Shown here: positions 9,954 to 21,539 of the stretch, one piece after another
Position numbering within the stretch: the first letter of the stretch is position 1
How the letters are laid out: each line of letters starts with the position of its first letter
Origin: Asterella californica
Lineage: Eukaryota; Streptophyta; Marchantiopsida; Marchantiales; Aytoniaceae
Length of the DNA stretch: 64,000 nucleotides
Direction: 5' to 3'
NCBI GenBank assembly: GCA_036924285.1
Contig: JAYKYS010000004.1
Span: 1,612,001-1,676,000, forward strand
Notes under the pieces: generated by a model
The model's database searches: none
The model's input: only the letters and a program-made list of their open reading frames with translations
What the model was told of the DNA's origin: nothing
Made by a program: the position numbers and the translations under genes

Positions 9954-12142
9954 TTGTCCCGGTTACATCATGCGCTCAATCTGTCATTGGTTCTTTTTTC
10001 TACACACGTCCAATATTTTAGGTGGTTGTTGGACGTAGCTAAGAGATATATAGATGGTTTAGCGAGAGCACGGGACGATATGATAGTTCAAAAAATCCAT
10101 GATACTCTTGCTGATGATGATGATGAACAGCTTGACAATGTGGAGGCTATGGTTGTTGAGGATAATAAGGACATAGTTCAAGATAGTCAAGCTTTTGACT
10201 TAGAGGATGAGCTTTTTGTCGATGTTGTGGAGGTCTCGAGAGAGCATAGAGAGGTTGAGTATGGGTTATTGGAGAGAGGGAAGATTTTGCAGTGTATTTT
10301 GTGTCAAAATGCAAGGTACAGATATCACGACTTACCAACAGTGTTGACAGCTGAAGTTTGATTGTGACGAGAGTCACACCACCATGTTTGCAACAGGAGA
10401 GATGGAAAGAGACTGAGGGTCGCTTGATGTGACTGGTCAGATGTACCATACCGCTTTGTCATAAGTTACACGAACGTGACGAGCATAAGTTGATTGCGTC
10501 CACTGAGTCACACTGGTATGGTTGTCAGAGTGGTACGGATCGTTATATAGGTTTGATAACAGCCATGGAGGATCTATGGACTGAACACAAAGAATCATTA
10601 CAGTCTGAGCTATTGACATCCACGAGTTAGACCTCGTTATCCTAACTAGAGATTTACTTGATCAGATTTTTTTAAGTTAGTTCATTTATATTTACAAATG
10701 ACACTTGGTGTGTAGAGCCATTGGTATTGTATATTGACTGTAGATGAGACTCGTCTCGCAATGGGTTCCACGAGACTGTGTCATTTATCAATGTTGTTGA
10801 CAAGCGAGTCATTTAGATGGTAACCATGACCAGAGTAGAGGCTATAAGTTCTTGGATGATAGCTACTACTACTGTGGAGAAAGACATAGCTCTGTTGAAG
10901 GACAAGGGTTTGTCTATCTCAAAGATCATCCACGATGATAATCGTATTGTGGACATCATTATTGACTCGTGAGTCTTATGCTACGATCTATTTACGTATT
11001 AAGAGTGAAAATCTATATATGTTTTGTCCAAAAGAACTAACACGGTGCTTGTTGTGTAGAAACGAGATAGTCAACCAAAAAGATATTTAGCACAAGGTAA
11101 AGAATATTGTGCAAAAGTTCAAGGAGGAGCTGCAAAAGGTGAAGATGTCATATGAGGATCGAAATCTCGAAGAGCTGTGAGTAGACGAGAGCTATCAGTA
11201 TTTTTTATCACTATTTGGAAGAAGTATTGTCATACGAAGAGTCTATGGCAATAAGATGGACCTTGTAAATTGAGTTGCCAAGGAGTTAGGACTTGTTGCC
11301 GAAGACTATTGAGCACCAGAACGAGCTCGAGGCTTGAAGTATCTTGAGCTAGCAACACATGATACTGTCTTGGATTTATACTTGTGCTCTTCTTTAGTTG
11401 TCATCATTAAGTTTGGAACTCTAAACAGACTACCATTGATAAGCCAGAGGAAGGTGAGGATGACGTCAAGTCAGCATGCTCCTTACGTCCTAGGTGACAA
11501 ACATGTGCTCGTGTTGCACATGATAGGTATTGTATCTATTTTTCTATATATTATTTCTTGTCTCTATGTATTAGTTGTTCATTTCTAACGTGATTTCTCT
11601 ATCAAGGGCATTGAACAACTCCATTTGTTGATGTTGGACATCATCCCAATGGTGAAGCATTGGGCAGATAATCATACAGATTGTTGAATCTTGCTCGACG
11701 ACCGTACATGTATCTCTTTGTCGTTTGGTGAAGGGATGTGATATCCACACAGAGGATGCATGCACCTTGCAGTAGCCGCATTCCTCGAGAAGTATTTCAC
11801 TTGGTTGAAGATGTGTTACTACACTTGTGCGAGGGAGAACTTCATGAGTAGATGTTCCACTCTGTCATCAACAAGTTCACAACGAAGAGGGTCCATTGGG
11901 ACAAGTTGCACGAGGCTCAATTGGCATGCACTGCCATGGAATGGAATGAAAACATTCATCTTGAGGTTATCCTAAGGAGAGAACGGAGACAAAATGACAC
12001 TACTATCCGTAGACGACTAGCACAGAACCGGGTGCTCGTCTCTCGTACAAGCATGTGCAAAAATGAGCTCCAAAAAGTTATTTTTTGTCAGAGAGAGTCC
12101 AGTAAGCATAATGTAGTATTTGGTAAGTTCTATGTTTTTTAG
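9954..12142 (+). pseudogene. decayed multi-exon gene of unknown function
   Basis: A series of coding-like blocks in one direction. 9,954-10,361 is an acidic 135-aa frame ending near CILCQNARYRYHDLPTVLT. A block at about 10,500-10,620 reads RYIGLITAMEDLWTEHKESL. Blocks at 10,800-10,972 and 11,060-11,177 each end at GTGAGT donor-like sites, and 11,600-12,142 reads in pieces, including MEWNENIHLEVILRRERRQN. In-frame stops interrupt several blocks (for example near 10,830 and 11,090). The pattern suggests a formerly spliced gene, perhaps transposon-derived. I recognise no family. The CxxC and charged helical segments are the only features visible. Confidence 0.35.
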
Positions 12143-12149
12143 ACTGATT

Positions 12150-13060
12150 GTTTTGCATGCTCATTTCTTACAAGGCTCACGCGTATATTATATTGTTATT
12201 TTTTATATGGCAGATTACTGGATCACTTGCGTGGAGGTGTTCTAACTTTACGTCTTTAGATATTTGAGAGAGTTCTTTGCAACGCTTAGGTTTACTCCTC
12301 GGTTGATATTTAACCTTAGAGAAGCTTTCACTTGCTTTTCTAAGTGCTCTAAAGAGAGATTTTGTTGTGGACTCGGCGCTTGATATTTTGTCTTACAAAA
12401 GTTCTCACTTACTTAGACTAAGTATTACCGAGGAGTTGATGTTCTGGACTCAATGTTTGATACTTTGCCTTAACACATTTTTCCCTCACAGTGTTCAGTC
12501 CAAACTTGTCTCCGATTGAGCTCATTGTAGAGTGTTTTACTTATTGCATTCATAAGTTTCATGGTGTAGAGATTTTTCGTATGCTTGATATTGTCTTGAG
12601 ACTCATTCCACTTGCAATTGGTACGAAGTTGGGTTGGATAAGCATTGTTTTTGGATAGTGTAAATAGTTATAAGAGAAGTGTTTTTGTCTGTTCCTTTTG
12701 CATCAAGACTTGTACATGCCTAATGACTTGGAAATGAATACCATAAACATCAATCAAGAGACAACTGTGCAGTCATCATATAATGCTCCAAACATCACAT
12801 GAAACCCTCTGCTAAAACCATGACCACTTTCAGAAAAAATTTGTTGTCCAACAAAAACTTCAAATTGTCATTTCAGAAGTCTGTCAAGTTGCTTCAACAC
12901 ATAAAGAAATTGCTCACCTAAACATGTTGTAGTATGTAGTGACGCAGGATTACTCCTTTTGTCCATTTAGTATACAAGATATCGTTCCCACAGAGGATTT
13001 GCACAAGTAACGCTGCTCTAAGTTCTAAGTCTGTTCAAACACACAAACACACGGGTTTTG
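12150..13060. other. intergenic stretch before GAAGAC copy 2
   Basis: No coding or structured feature is visible. The last 110 bp, including TATCGTTCCCACAGAGGATT around 12,981, may already belong to the left end of repeat copy 2, but the matching part of copy 1 lies outside the window. Confidence 0.5.
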
Positions 13061-14532
13061 CCTAGAAATCCCGTCTTCTCACAAAACCACGCGTCTTCCA
13101 GACACTCCAAAAGGTGCTCTGGACCTAAACAAATGACTACTAACTAAAATATCACACAACTATTCACAAAGAAGCTTGGGAAGACGATCTTCCTGCTTCC
13201 AGGTCACTTCTTCCGGTCTTCTCGATACCGTCTTTCCGAAGCGATTCTCGTCTTCTGGGGATTCATCTCGTCTTCTCACACCTCCAGAAGATTGCCCTGC
13301 TCCACAGAAGTCGACTAACAACGGTCGTTACACCTTACTCTTCCACTCACATTACAACGGGTTAGATCAATCACATGGTGCATGCCCCCTGTAGCCTTCC
13401 CAGGCTTTTGCCTACGGAAATAGTCTTCTTGTAGCACTACAACGACATTCACCTTCACGGAAGCTCAATAGAAGTCTCGGAAGCTCACTAGAAGAAGGTA
13501 AGAAGATGGGGAAGATGAGAGAAGATGGGGAAGAAGAGAAAATCCAAACAAGAGAAAACAAGATGAAAAGAGGAAATTAAGATTCCGACAGGCTTCTAGT
13601 CCGGATCCTGACTAACAAGCCATCCTTGCTTGTAATAGTTTGGGGAGAAAGACAACAAACGTGAGTACTGTTGCACCGTCTTCTACTCGAGGATGTCGTC
13701 TTCTGCTGTGGGAAGAAGACTTCTTTCTTCTTCACTTCGCTGCTCTGACTGCTCTGTCTTCTGGGATCCCTTACCCATAAGACCATTCGTACGCAGATCC
13801 CAAGTGCTCTACTGAACGAGTCAAGCTACACTTCCACAACTGTTGACATTCACCGCCACTCAAGAAGAACACTTCCCATGCACAATTGGGAGCGAATTCA
13901 AGGAAACCCACCACCCATAAGACATGAACAAAGCTTCTGCACTCAAATCCACAATCCATTCCCCGAGAAGAAGTCACAATGGCATTGGGAAGCTCACTCC
14001 CTCTACTTCCTGCATCTACTCCTCGACACACCAGTCTAGTCAACAGGACTGCACGAGGACGCCGTTCCATGTCCCTAAATTGTTCACTACCTCTATCTAC
14101 ATCTCTGAACCACTGCTGGTACGAGCATGCAGACCCCTCCTGTATATTCCAAGACTATTCGTATGTTTCCAACGACGGGTGTAATGTGCGAAGAACTGCC
14201 TATCATGTGTCTTCTCTCGAATGTGTCTAGTCTGCCTACACCATAGAATCGATGTGTGTGTGCAGTCGCTACAGAACTCTACAGACCTCTATTTCCTACT
14301 CTTCAATCCTACTTATGTCGCTGTCATGAGAACCAGAGAGAACGACCACCAGGGAGAGAGAGGCGCTGACAAGAGGCTACCACCCCACATGCAAGCGGTT
14401 CCCCTTTCCTAATTAGCCATCCACTTTATTGCTCCTACGCTACCTATGCTGCCACATGGTATCCTAACTAATTTTACACTGGAAACTGCCACCCTTAAGA
14501 TAGCATATTTGGTCTTACTAAATCTGGAATAG

Positions 14533-15344
14533 TCAACTTTGGTTACTATCTACTCTGATTGCTCGGAGGCAATCTCTACCTGATCTGCTCCTATCAGAAT
14601 TACTAGCTCGGCTTCTGATAAGTTGGGAAGCTGCCGGTACCTCGTGTTTGATATCACGAAGATCCATCCTCGTAACTCTGGTACCATGAATGCCGTCCTC
14701 TTCAATCTTACAGCTTGTCTCAAATTCATCCTGTAGATCTGCTTCAGAGAACTGCACCATTTTCTGGGAGAAATTATCCTCAATACAGAATCTTGACTCC
14801 TTACCACCTTAGCTGACGTTGAGGTCAAGACAGCCATAAGTTGTGATCTTGTTCTCCGTTATAGCCTCATTGAGATTAGAGGAGAGCAATTCATAAAGTT
14901 GAGATTGTCGTTTGCTGCGCTCTGCCATGCTCCAGACGTTCTCCCCTTCCATGAGAAGCTGCGGTGTACTTTCCTCATTACCCAATTTCAGCTCCACAAC
15001 AGCACGCTGCTGCAATTTGTTCAGCTACCTATGCAAGGCGTATAAATCGAATCCTTGGGCTGTAGTATCGATCGTAAATTTACGATACCTCCAGCTGTAA
15101 GGACACTTAATTGAGCTTTCAACTCCTCTGCGGTAGGAACTGTTTCTGTAGTAGGTGGTTGAGTATTCTCAACAGGAGATTCCAATTGTCTCATTCTCCT
15201 CTGATTGCCAATCTGAGGAAAACTTCGTGACCACTGTAAAACTCTCCACATCCATCCCACGCTTCCACCTAAAGCTGGGTGCTTCATCAATCTCTTGATT
15301 CTGTCCACCATCCCACTTTGAGGATTGTCAATAAAGACCTCCAA
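14533..15344 (-). pseudogene. decayed coding segment of unknown type inside repeat copy 2
   Basis: Three consecutive minus-strand frames, each interrupted, appear to continue one another: 15,344-15,021 (N-terminal, with a TAEELKAQL helix), 15,015-14,809 (KLGNEESTPQLLMEGENVW) and 14,760-14,533 (MVQFSEADLQDEFETSCKIE, ending in a Ser/Arg-rich tail). The block occupies the 1.2-kb segment that is absent from copy 1. The wording is Gag- or Pol-accessory-like (charged, helical, no Cys motif), but I cannot assign a family. Confidence 0.3.
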
Positions 15345-16199
15345 GCAGTCATTCTTGCACGTTGTTGCACCACAGTCTTCGCAGTCTAGCTTCCACTCTT
15401 CAGAAGACGAATCTAGTCTTCCAGAAGACAGCTACTCCGTCTTCCGGGATTCTAACAGTGCTTCCTAAATAGCTCTCGTCTTCCGAGCTATATCTAAACC
15501 ATCCTAACTAAGCAAGGCCTCGCATGGATTACCAAGAAGACAACCCACCTTGCATTACATCCTACTTCCTATCAGAAGATACAAGATTTGCGAGACGTAG
15601 AGTGCATAACAGGTTCAGAAGATGGTTGCGGGCTCCTGCGGTGACACTGGCCTCCGGGAAGACACCCGGGATAGTTTCCAATTCAATGTCTTTCTCAAAA
15701 GACCTCCCGAAGTCAAGCTTCCCTTCACTGGTCTCACCTGTCTTCTTCTTCCTACGCGCAATCTATCCTCACAACAGACTCAAGACATTTGCACTCTGTT
15801 CTTCTGACTTCTCACCTCTCGTACACACTTAGAAGAAGCTTGCTGCTCGGTGGGAAGACATGACCCTCGACCATTCTCTCCAGATTCTGTCAGCAAGTCT
15901 TCTCACGACTCTGTCCTAAGTTTGGGAAGAAGAAGGAATGGCTGCTATGGGTCGGACAAAAGAGACCCGAAATGGACCCTCACGTCTTCTCACTCATTTT
16001 GCCAGCCTTTCAGTCTTCTAGTCTCTCTAGGAAGATGTGGAGTTGAGAAGCTTGGAAGACCGGGAGGCACAGGCCTAGTCCCCGACTTCCAACTTCTCGA
16101 AATAACAAAACAACTCACCAAGCCACTCAAGATTCGTACCAAGTCTCTCTTAACACAAAAGTAAAGCAAATCCACTCTTGATACGAATTGTGTACAGTC

Positions 16200-16332
16200 G
16201 ACTTCCGAAGACAGTCTTCCGAAGATGTTCCAATCTTCCGAAGCGTCTTCCGTCTTTCGTCGTCTTCCGTCTTCCGAAGACACCGCCGAGAAGACGCTCT
16301 TCGGAAGACGGTCGTCTTCCGAAGAAGTCAAC
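16200..16332. repeat. GTCTTC/GAAGAC cluster of repeat copy 2
   Basis: Equivalent of the two hexamer clusters in copy 1, compressed into one: repeated GTCTTCCG / CGAAGAC units in both orientations. Copy 1 has about 780 bp of extra sequence between its two clusters. This is consistent with a deletion between homologous hexamer runs in copy 2, or an insertion in copy 1. Confidence 0.75.
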
Positions 16333-16519
16333 TTCTTATTACAAAAGTTCGTAAGATCGTCTTCCTGCTAAGGAAGACGTAATCTTAAGTAACAACGCTT
16401 CTTCAGTTATATAAACAAGTTATTAATCTTAAAAATTTCAAAAATTCGTGAACCTTGTAATCTGTGAGCACCACATAGTATACGGGAGTTTTATAAGCCT
16501 CACTATTTGTCAAAGAACT

Positions 16520-17235
16520 ATGTGCTTCCTCGTTTCTCTTAGCAAATGAAACCTATGAAATTTTCATTCTCATCAGACAACTCAACTTTTACAGCATGTT
16601 CCAAACTACGATGGAGCTCGATTCTATCAGCATACCCAATGACACATGCAATAGCTTTGTATACTTGATATTTGTTGCTTAGATTTGTCTTCAGAAAACG
16701 TAGATGCCAAAGCGCAAAGAAGCTCATGATCCTTATCTAGAAGAACATGTTGGTTCTATATAGCACCCACTTCAGAAATCGCTTTGGGAAACATTGTGAA
16801 TCAATCTCTCAACTCCTCGGATGAAACTCGCTATTCACGTTTGAACAAGGTTTCGTTGGATACTATCTGATACTCTCCTACCTTGTCCCACGAGACCCGG
16901 TTGTCCTTCTCCTCGTGTGGCATTGTGTTGTTCTCACCTACACCCCGCCTCATTATTCAAGAAGTGTCAAGAAACAGGAAATCGGATGGAAAGATTTGAC
17001 ATAAGAAAACATTAACCTGGTCTTACCGCTAGCCAACAATTTCTGAGTTCAAGATTTTCAGGTGCTGCTACTATTTTCTCTTCTTGGCTATTGGTTCTTA
17101 CCGCTTGAGAACCATTTTTTGGTTCCGCACTATGGTATACTTCTACGCTCTCCTCCTTTTCTTGCGTGCTTGCTCTTGTCTTATTGGTTGCACAATGCCT
17201 TCCATAATGGGCTTCATGTGATGCTTTACGCATTC
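16520..17235 (-). pseudogene. possible decayed minus-strand gene fragment
   Basis: Minus-strand blocks at 17,233-17,012 (NKTRASTQEKEESVEVYHSA) and 16,727-16,539 (ELHRSLEHAVKVELSDENEN) look protein-like. Between them, at about 16,925-16,830, a block reads MPHEEKDNRVSWDKVGEYQI in a different frame with stops. No intron model repairs the frame. The plus-strand frame at 17,062-17,394 is the antisense shadow. No family is recognised. Confidence 0.2.
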
Positions 17236-17559
17236 ATTGTCAAGAATCTAGACTTTAGAAGGCTTAGACACTGTCATTTTGATCATCTTCTTTACCCGCA
17301 ATCATATCTTAGTTTGAATTTTTATGCTTGTTGTCTCTCGTTTTCAAATCACTATTTGATCGATCGACTCGATGTATGTAGTATGTCAGCTTGATGTTTG
17401 TAGTAAGTCACGAGAGCTGAATGATGCTGACTTTCAATGCATATATAACATTCAATGCCTCTGTCATTTGGTAGGATTTTCTAGAGGATGTTATAAGTAC
17501 CTCTACTCACTTAATACTCTATTTCATTTAGAATCATCCAAAGCTGAGGTATGGTAATA

Positions 17560-20520
17560 ATAGTCATTTACCCACTTGAACGATTTACATCTATTTCATA
17601 TTAAAATTATCTTTACTTACATTCCATATCTTTGGGTTGGAGGTACCTCCTTGGATACTCTTTTGCATATTTCATACGTAACTTTATCTTGTCCTTCCAC
17701 ATGTCATATCTCTATTAGTGAATACAAAATATATTGTTAAATGATGTATTTCATGGTTATAGATTCTAAGAGAATCATTGATCAATAAATTATGTGGGAG
17801 ACTGCGATCATGCAGTTGAAAGACAATATATAAAAGTCATGGATTTTTAAAAACCTTTTAATTTGACAGTTGACATAAATAAGATTCGACAGTGTACGCT
17901 TAACAAATTAGAGTATCATGTGGGTAGAGGCCTAACAACTTGTAAAATGATGTATGATCATTTTCTACAAAATGGAAGAAGAGTGCTCATTTGACATAAA
18001 TATGATCCTCAAATATCCGAAAGCGAGATGTGAACAAGAGGATCGTGTATCACAAGGAGGAAAACTCAAGTTTTATATTTTATGTAATATGCATGAATGA
18101 TGTCTCGTATAGAGAGTTCTAATGTAATGCTAACCGTATGTGTCTAGATCGATGTACTGCATACCGTCTGGGTCTAGTGACCTGTAACGTTCGACCGCAG
18201 ATCTCGGAACAGATTCCTTTATCTATAACCAATGAACTGCCGAACGTGAACCTCCCTGGAGACCTGTATACTTTATTTGTGTCTCCAGATCCAGTTCGTT
18301 AAACTATCCGCTAATAAGCACAGAGGATTTAATAACTATTGAACGGATCTCAAATAACCAACTAGTCTTTTGTAGGTCTCTGGTCAATCTTAGGTTACTA
18401 AATACAGATGGAACTATTCTAGACCTGGGTGCCTAAAATTTGGGCAGCGCTTCCGCTATTGGTGATCAAGTCGGAACGCCAGGACCCACAAGGAACAACC
18501 GCCAAGACTAAGAGACCTAATAGATGCTAGGAAGTAGGAAGGCAAAGCAATTACACCAAAATAAAGTCACCACAACACCAGATGTGCCCAACTCGGTTTT
18601 GGCACACAACCCAAGCCTACTTATCAGATTGGAGGAATTCACGGGCTCATATACATTACATGGCATTTACTTGCTGACAAGGTCACGCAGCGCTCTTGGA
18701 CCGGCAATTCTTCACTACTCAGCAACTCCAGAACTAAGACTTCACCAGAGAACCTAATTTCACTCTGAACGCCCTGATTTCTGTTACTCAACAGATCAGA
18801 CCCCAAGTCCACGATCTAATCAACACCATATCATTCTTGTTGATCATAAGTTCGCTCTCCAGATCTGCTCTCCAAGTCTACTCTCCAAGGAATCTGATTT
18901 GCACAGTTCTAGCTCCTGATTTTTGACCTCAAAGGCAATATACACTACACTGAAAAATACAGTCTCCTCCCTCACCACCAAGAGTGCTCTCTCCAAGACT
19001 GAAAAACAGAGAATGCCCATTTAGGGTTCGCGACCCTCCTTATCTAGTCTCCTTGAGTTTGCCTTGTGACCATGCAGCTGCCACTTTTTGGTTAATCACT
19101 GCCCGAATGCCATCTGGTGGGATAAAGCAAAAGGTGTTACAGACCGGTCTGCATGAGCTTTGTAGAAGACAACTCTTTGTATTTCACTGACAATATTTGT
19201 GAGTCAATAAGTATTTTAATATCGTTATTTTATTTTTAAAAATAATAATTTTAAGTATCTTATAGTATAAATAAAAAGAAGTGTTTTCAAATAATTATTT
19301 TTTAATTTCTAATAATTTATTCTTCTTTAAAATTTATTAAAGATTAGAAATAATATATTTTTGCTTATTGATTCAAACTATTTTTGTTAAAAATAATTAA
19401 AATATCATAATTTTCTTTGCACGTGTTTTTTTCAAAAACCGCTAGTGAACCCCCGAGCATGAGCTCCAGTCTCATTCCTTTGGAAAGAAAAAAGGTCTTC
19501 AAAGAAATAAACTATAGTTTAATAGAAAGAGTTAGAGGAATTTTTAACTGAAGTGAACTCCTTTCTGTAAGTTTAGAGGCTTTCTTTATAGTTTGGTCCT
19601 AACTAGACCTGCCGAGGAGAGTGCAGGATAGATCGACATACCGGGAACGAATTGACGCGAATGATAAATTTAGACACGCTGCAAGAGTTTCCTGGTCCCT
19701 TCTAAACTGCCAAAAATTGAAAGCTTCTAAACATACAGATGCATCTAATCGGACTGTTCCTACTGTTAACATCTGGAGGCCGAGTCACGAATCGCAGAAT
19801 ATTGAACTCATGAAACGATGCAATGAGAGACTGGACTTCAACATAAATTACCGACTTATGAATGAATGAGATTTCTAAAGTTGGCTTTGATTTTATTTTG
19901 TGACTAAACTTTTCCCGGAGAAAGCTGTGGTGGTGAACTGTAGTTGTCTTTTATGATTAATTAGATGGAGAAGCGAAAAAGAATAAAATAGGATATAGAT
20001 AAATGGAACGTACATTACCGGATTTGTCTAAGCTGTAAAGCAATATACGAGATTTCAAACTTTATAATATCCTATAAATACCCTCCTAGATATGGAAAGA
20101 ACCTAGAGAAGGACCAGGAGGTCCGATGCTAATTACATTCTTCTACTGGTAATCCATATCACAAAGGAATAAATTCTCAGAAGACAAATCTTACTCACTA
20201 AGCCAAGATAATATGCATCAAAGGCGTAGTTTCGGCCAAGATAATAAGCATCCCCAACTGTTAGAGATAAGCGAGAGCAAGAGATCGAGAAAAAATAGTA
20301 TGATCACGAATTTATGAATAGACGTTGCGAGCTAATGTATGACGGAACTACATGCCTTTCTCAAAAGACTGGTTTCACGGCATACTCGGCCACTACAGTA
20401 AACTCTTTTTCTCGGCAGTGGTTGCAAATTTTTTTTTTTGCCGTGGCTCTGATAAGCATAAGCATGCATGTTAAGGCATAAAAACATATCTACATTGTAA
20501 TGGAATGAGTTTATAAAAAC
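17560..20520. other. AT-rich intergenic region, no convincing gene
   Basis: No supported gene. 19,200-19,440 is extremely AT-rich with local inverted repeats (ATTTCTAAT near 19,305 against ATTAGAAAT near 19,342), as at a foldback or matrix-attachment-like stretch. An 82-aa frame at 19,621-19,869 (+) has no recognisable motif, no splice context and no repeat partner; I do not call it a gene. Confidence 0.5.
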
Positions 20521-20531
20521 GTGCTAGTACA

Positions 20532-20645
20532 TTATATATACTTCTAGTATATATAGAATACTACATCTGGAGTGGTAGTAGACTAATAATATATATACTT
20601 CTAGTATATATAGAATATTACATCTGGAGTGGTAGTAGACTAATA
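20532..20645. repeat. 57-bp tandem duplication with internal hairpin
   Basis: Two nearly identical 57-bp units (20,532-20,588 and 20,589-20,645). Each contains TATATACTTCTAGTATATA, a 7-bp inverted repeat, followed by ACATCTGGAGTGGTAGTAGAC. The near identity implies a recent duplication. Confidence 0.85.
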
Positions 20646-21539
20646 ACCTTCTAATTTCTATTCAAATCTATAGAGTTATAGTGATGCACTGGAAGTACAG
20701 TACATCTGGAGGCATGGCCACGGAGGTTCAAATCTTGCCTGGCTGATCTAGAGAGGCGCTTCTCAATGAAATAAAAAAGGTACTTCACGTGAAATAAAAA
20801 TTATCCCAGAAGAAAAGACATATCAGAAAAAATTAGAGAGCTAGTTATATTATCGAGATTACATCAAACCTACTGAAATCTATAAATGATTGGTTCTCAG
20901 TCGAAATTTATTAATTTGAATACACAATGAGACTTCAATACAAGAAACGAACTGAGAAGAGGTGAATAAGCAGAATAATATGCATGGAACTGGTGGTTTT
21001 GAGAAAGGGACGTTAAGGACGAGTTTGCATTTCTGGGACAGAAATTCTTAGCAGAGATAGGGAGAGAAGTGCCCAGAGGAAGTTGGTACTATACATGATG
21101 GCAAAAATTTTATCTTAAAAAAAGAAGTTTTTCTGCCATAATCAGAAAATGGTTGTCTGCAGTACTTTTTGTGCCACTGCACAAAATCTAAATATAAATT
21201 AGAATAATTAAATTTAAATATTTAGATATATTAAATTTAAATTCTTCTCTGCAGATCGTAACTCATGGACTGTGAGAAAAAGAAAGCCATGAGTGTTGAG
21301 AGTTGAAACTGAACCCCTTCTACTATAAGAGAAGCGCTCCGGATGAATATATGAGAAACTAAATATTTTCAATTAGTGTGCCCCATGAGGTGAATAGCAC
21401 GCTTTTCAGATAATACGTGACCTTATATGATAGATCTACCAGTCCTCGGTAAATGCGAATTTTGGCGATCTGATTTGCTCAATCCAAACAACTGTTCAAT
21501 TAATAGCAGCAGAAGGAAGGACAAGCGAAACGAGTTTAG

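Larger units (their letters stand above)
13060..16475. repeat. GTCTTC/GAAGAC-rich long repeat, copy 2
   Basis: Second copy of the repeat at 1-2,912, same orientation, diverged by frequent substitutions and short indels. It includes about 600 bp (13,060-13,660) whose counterpart would lie left of the window. Two blocks (13,661-14,138 and 15,370-16,260) align with copy 1; the intervening 14,140-15,370 is unrelated to copy 1. The right tail CTTCTTATTACAAAAG to GTGAGCACCACA ends at about 16,475, close to the copy 1 boundary. That shared end supports a real element end there. Confidence 0.75.

Noticed and set aside
20690..20790. GGTTCAAATCTTGCC, a tRNA B-box-like word
   Set aside because: No convincing A box at proper spacing and no stem pairing; too weak to call a tRNA or SINE.
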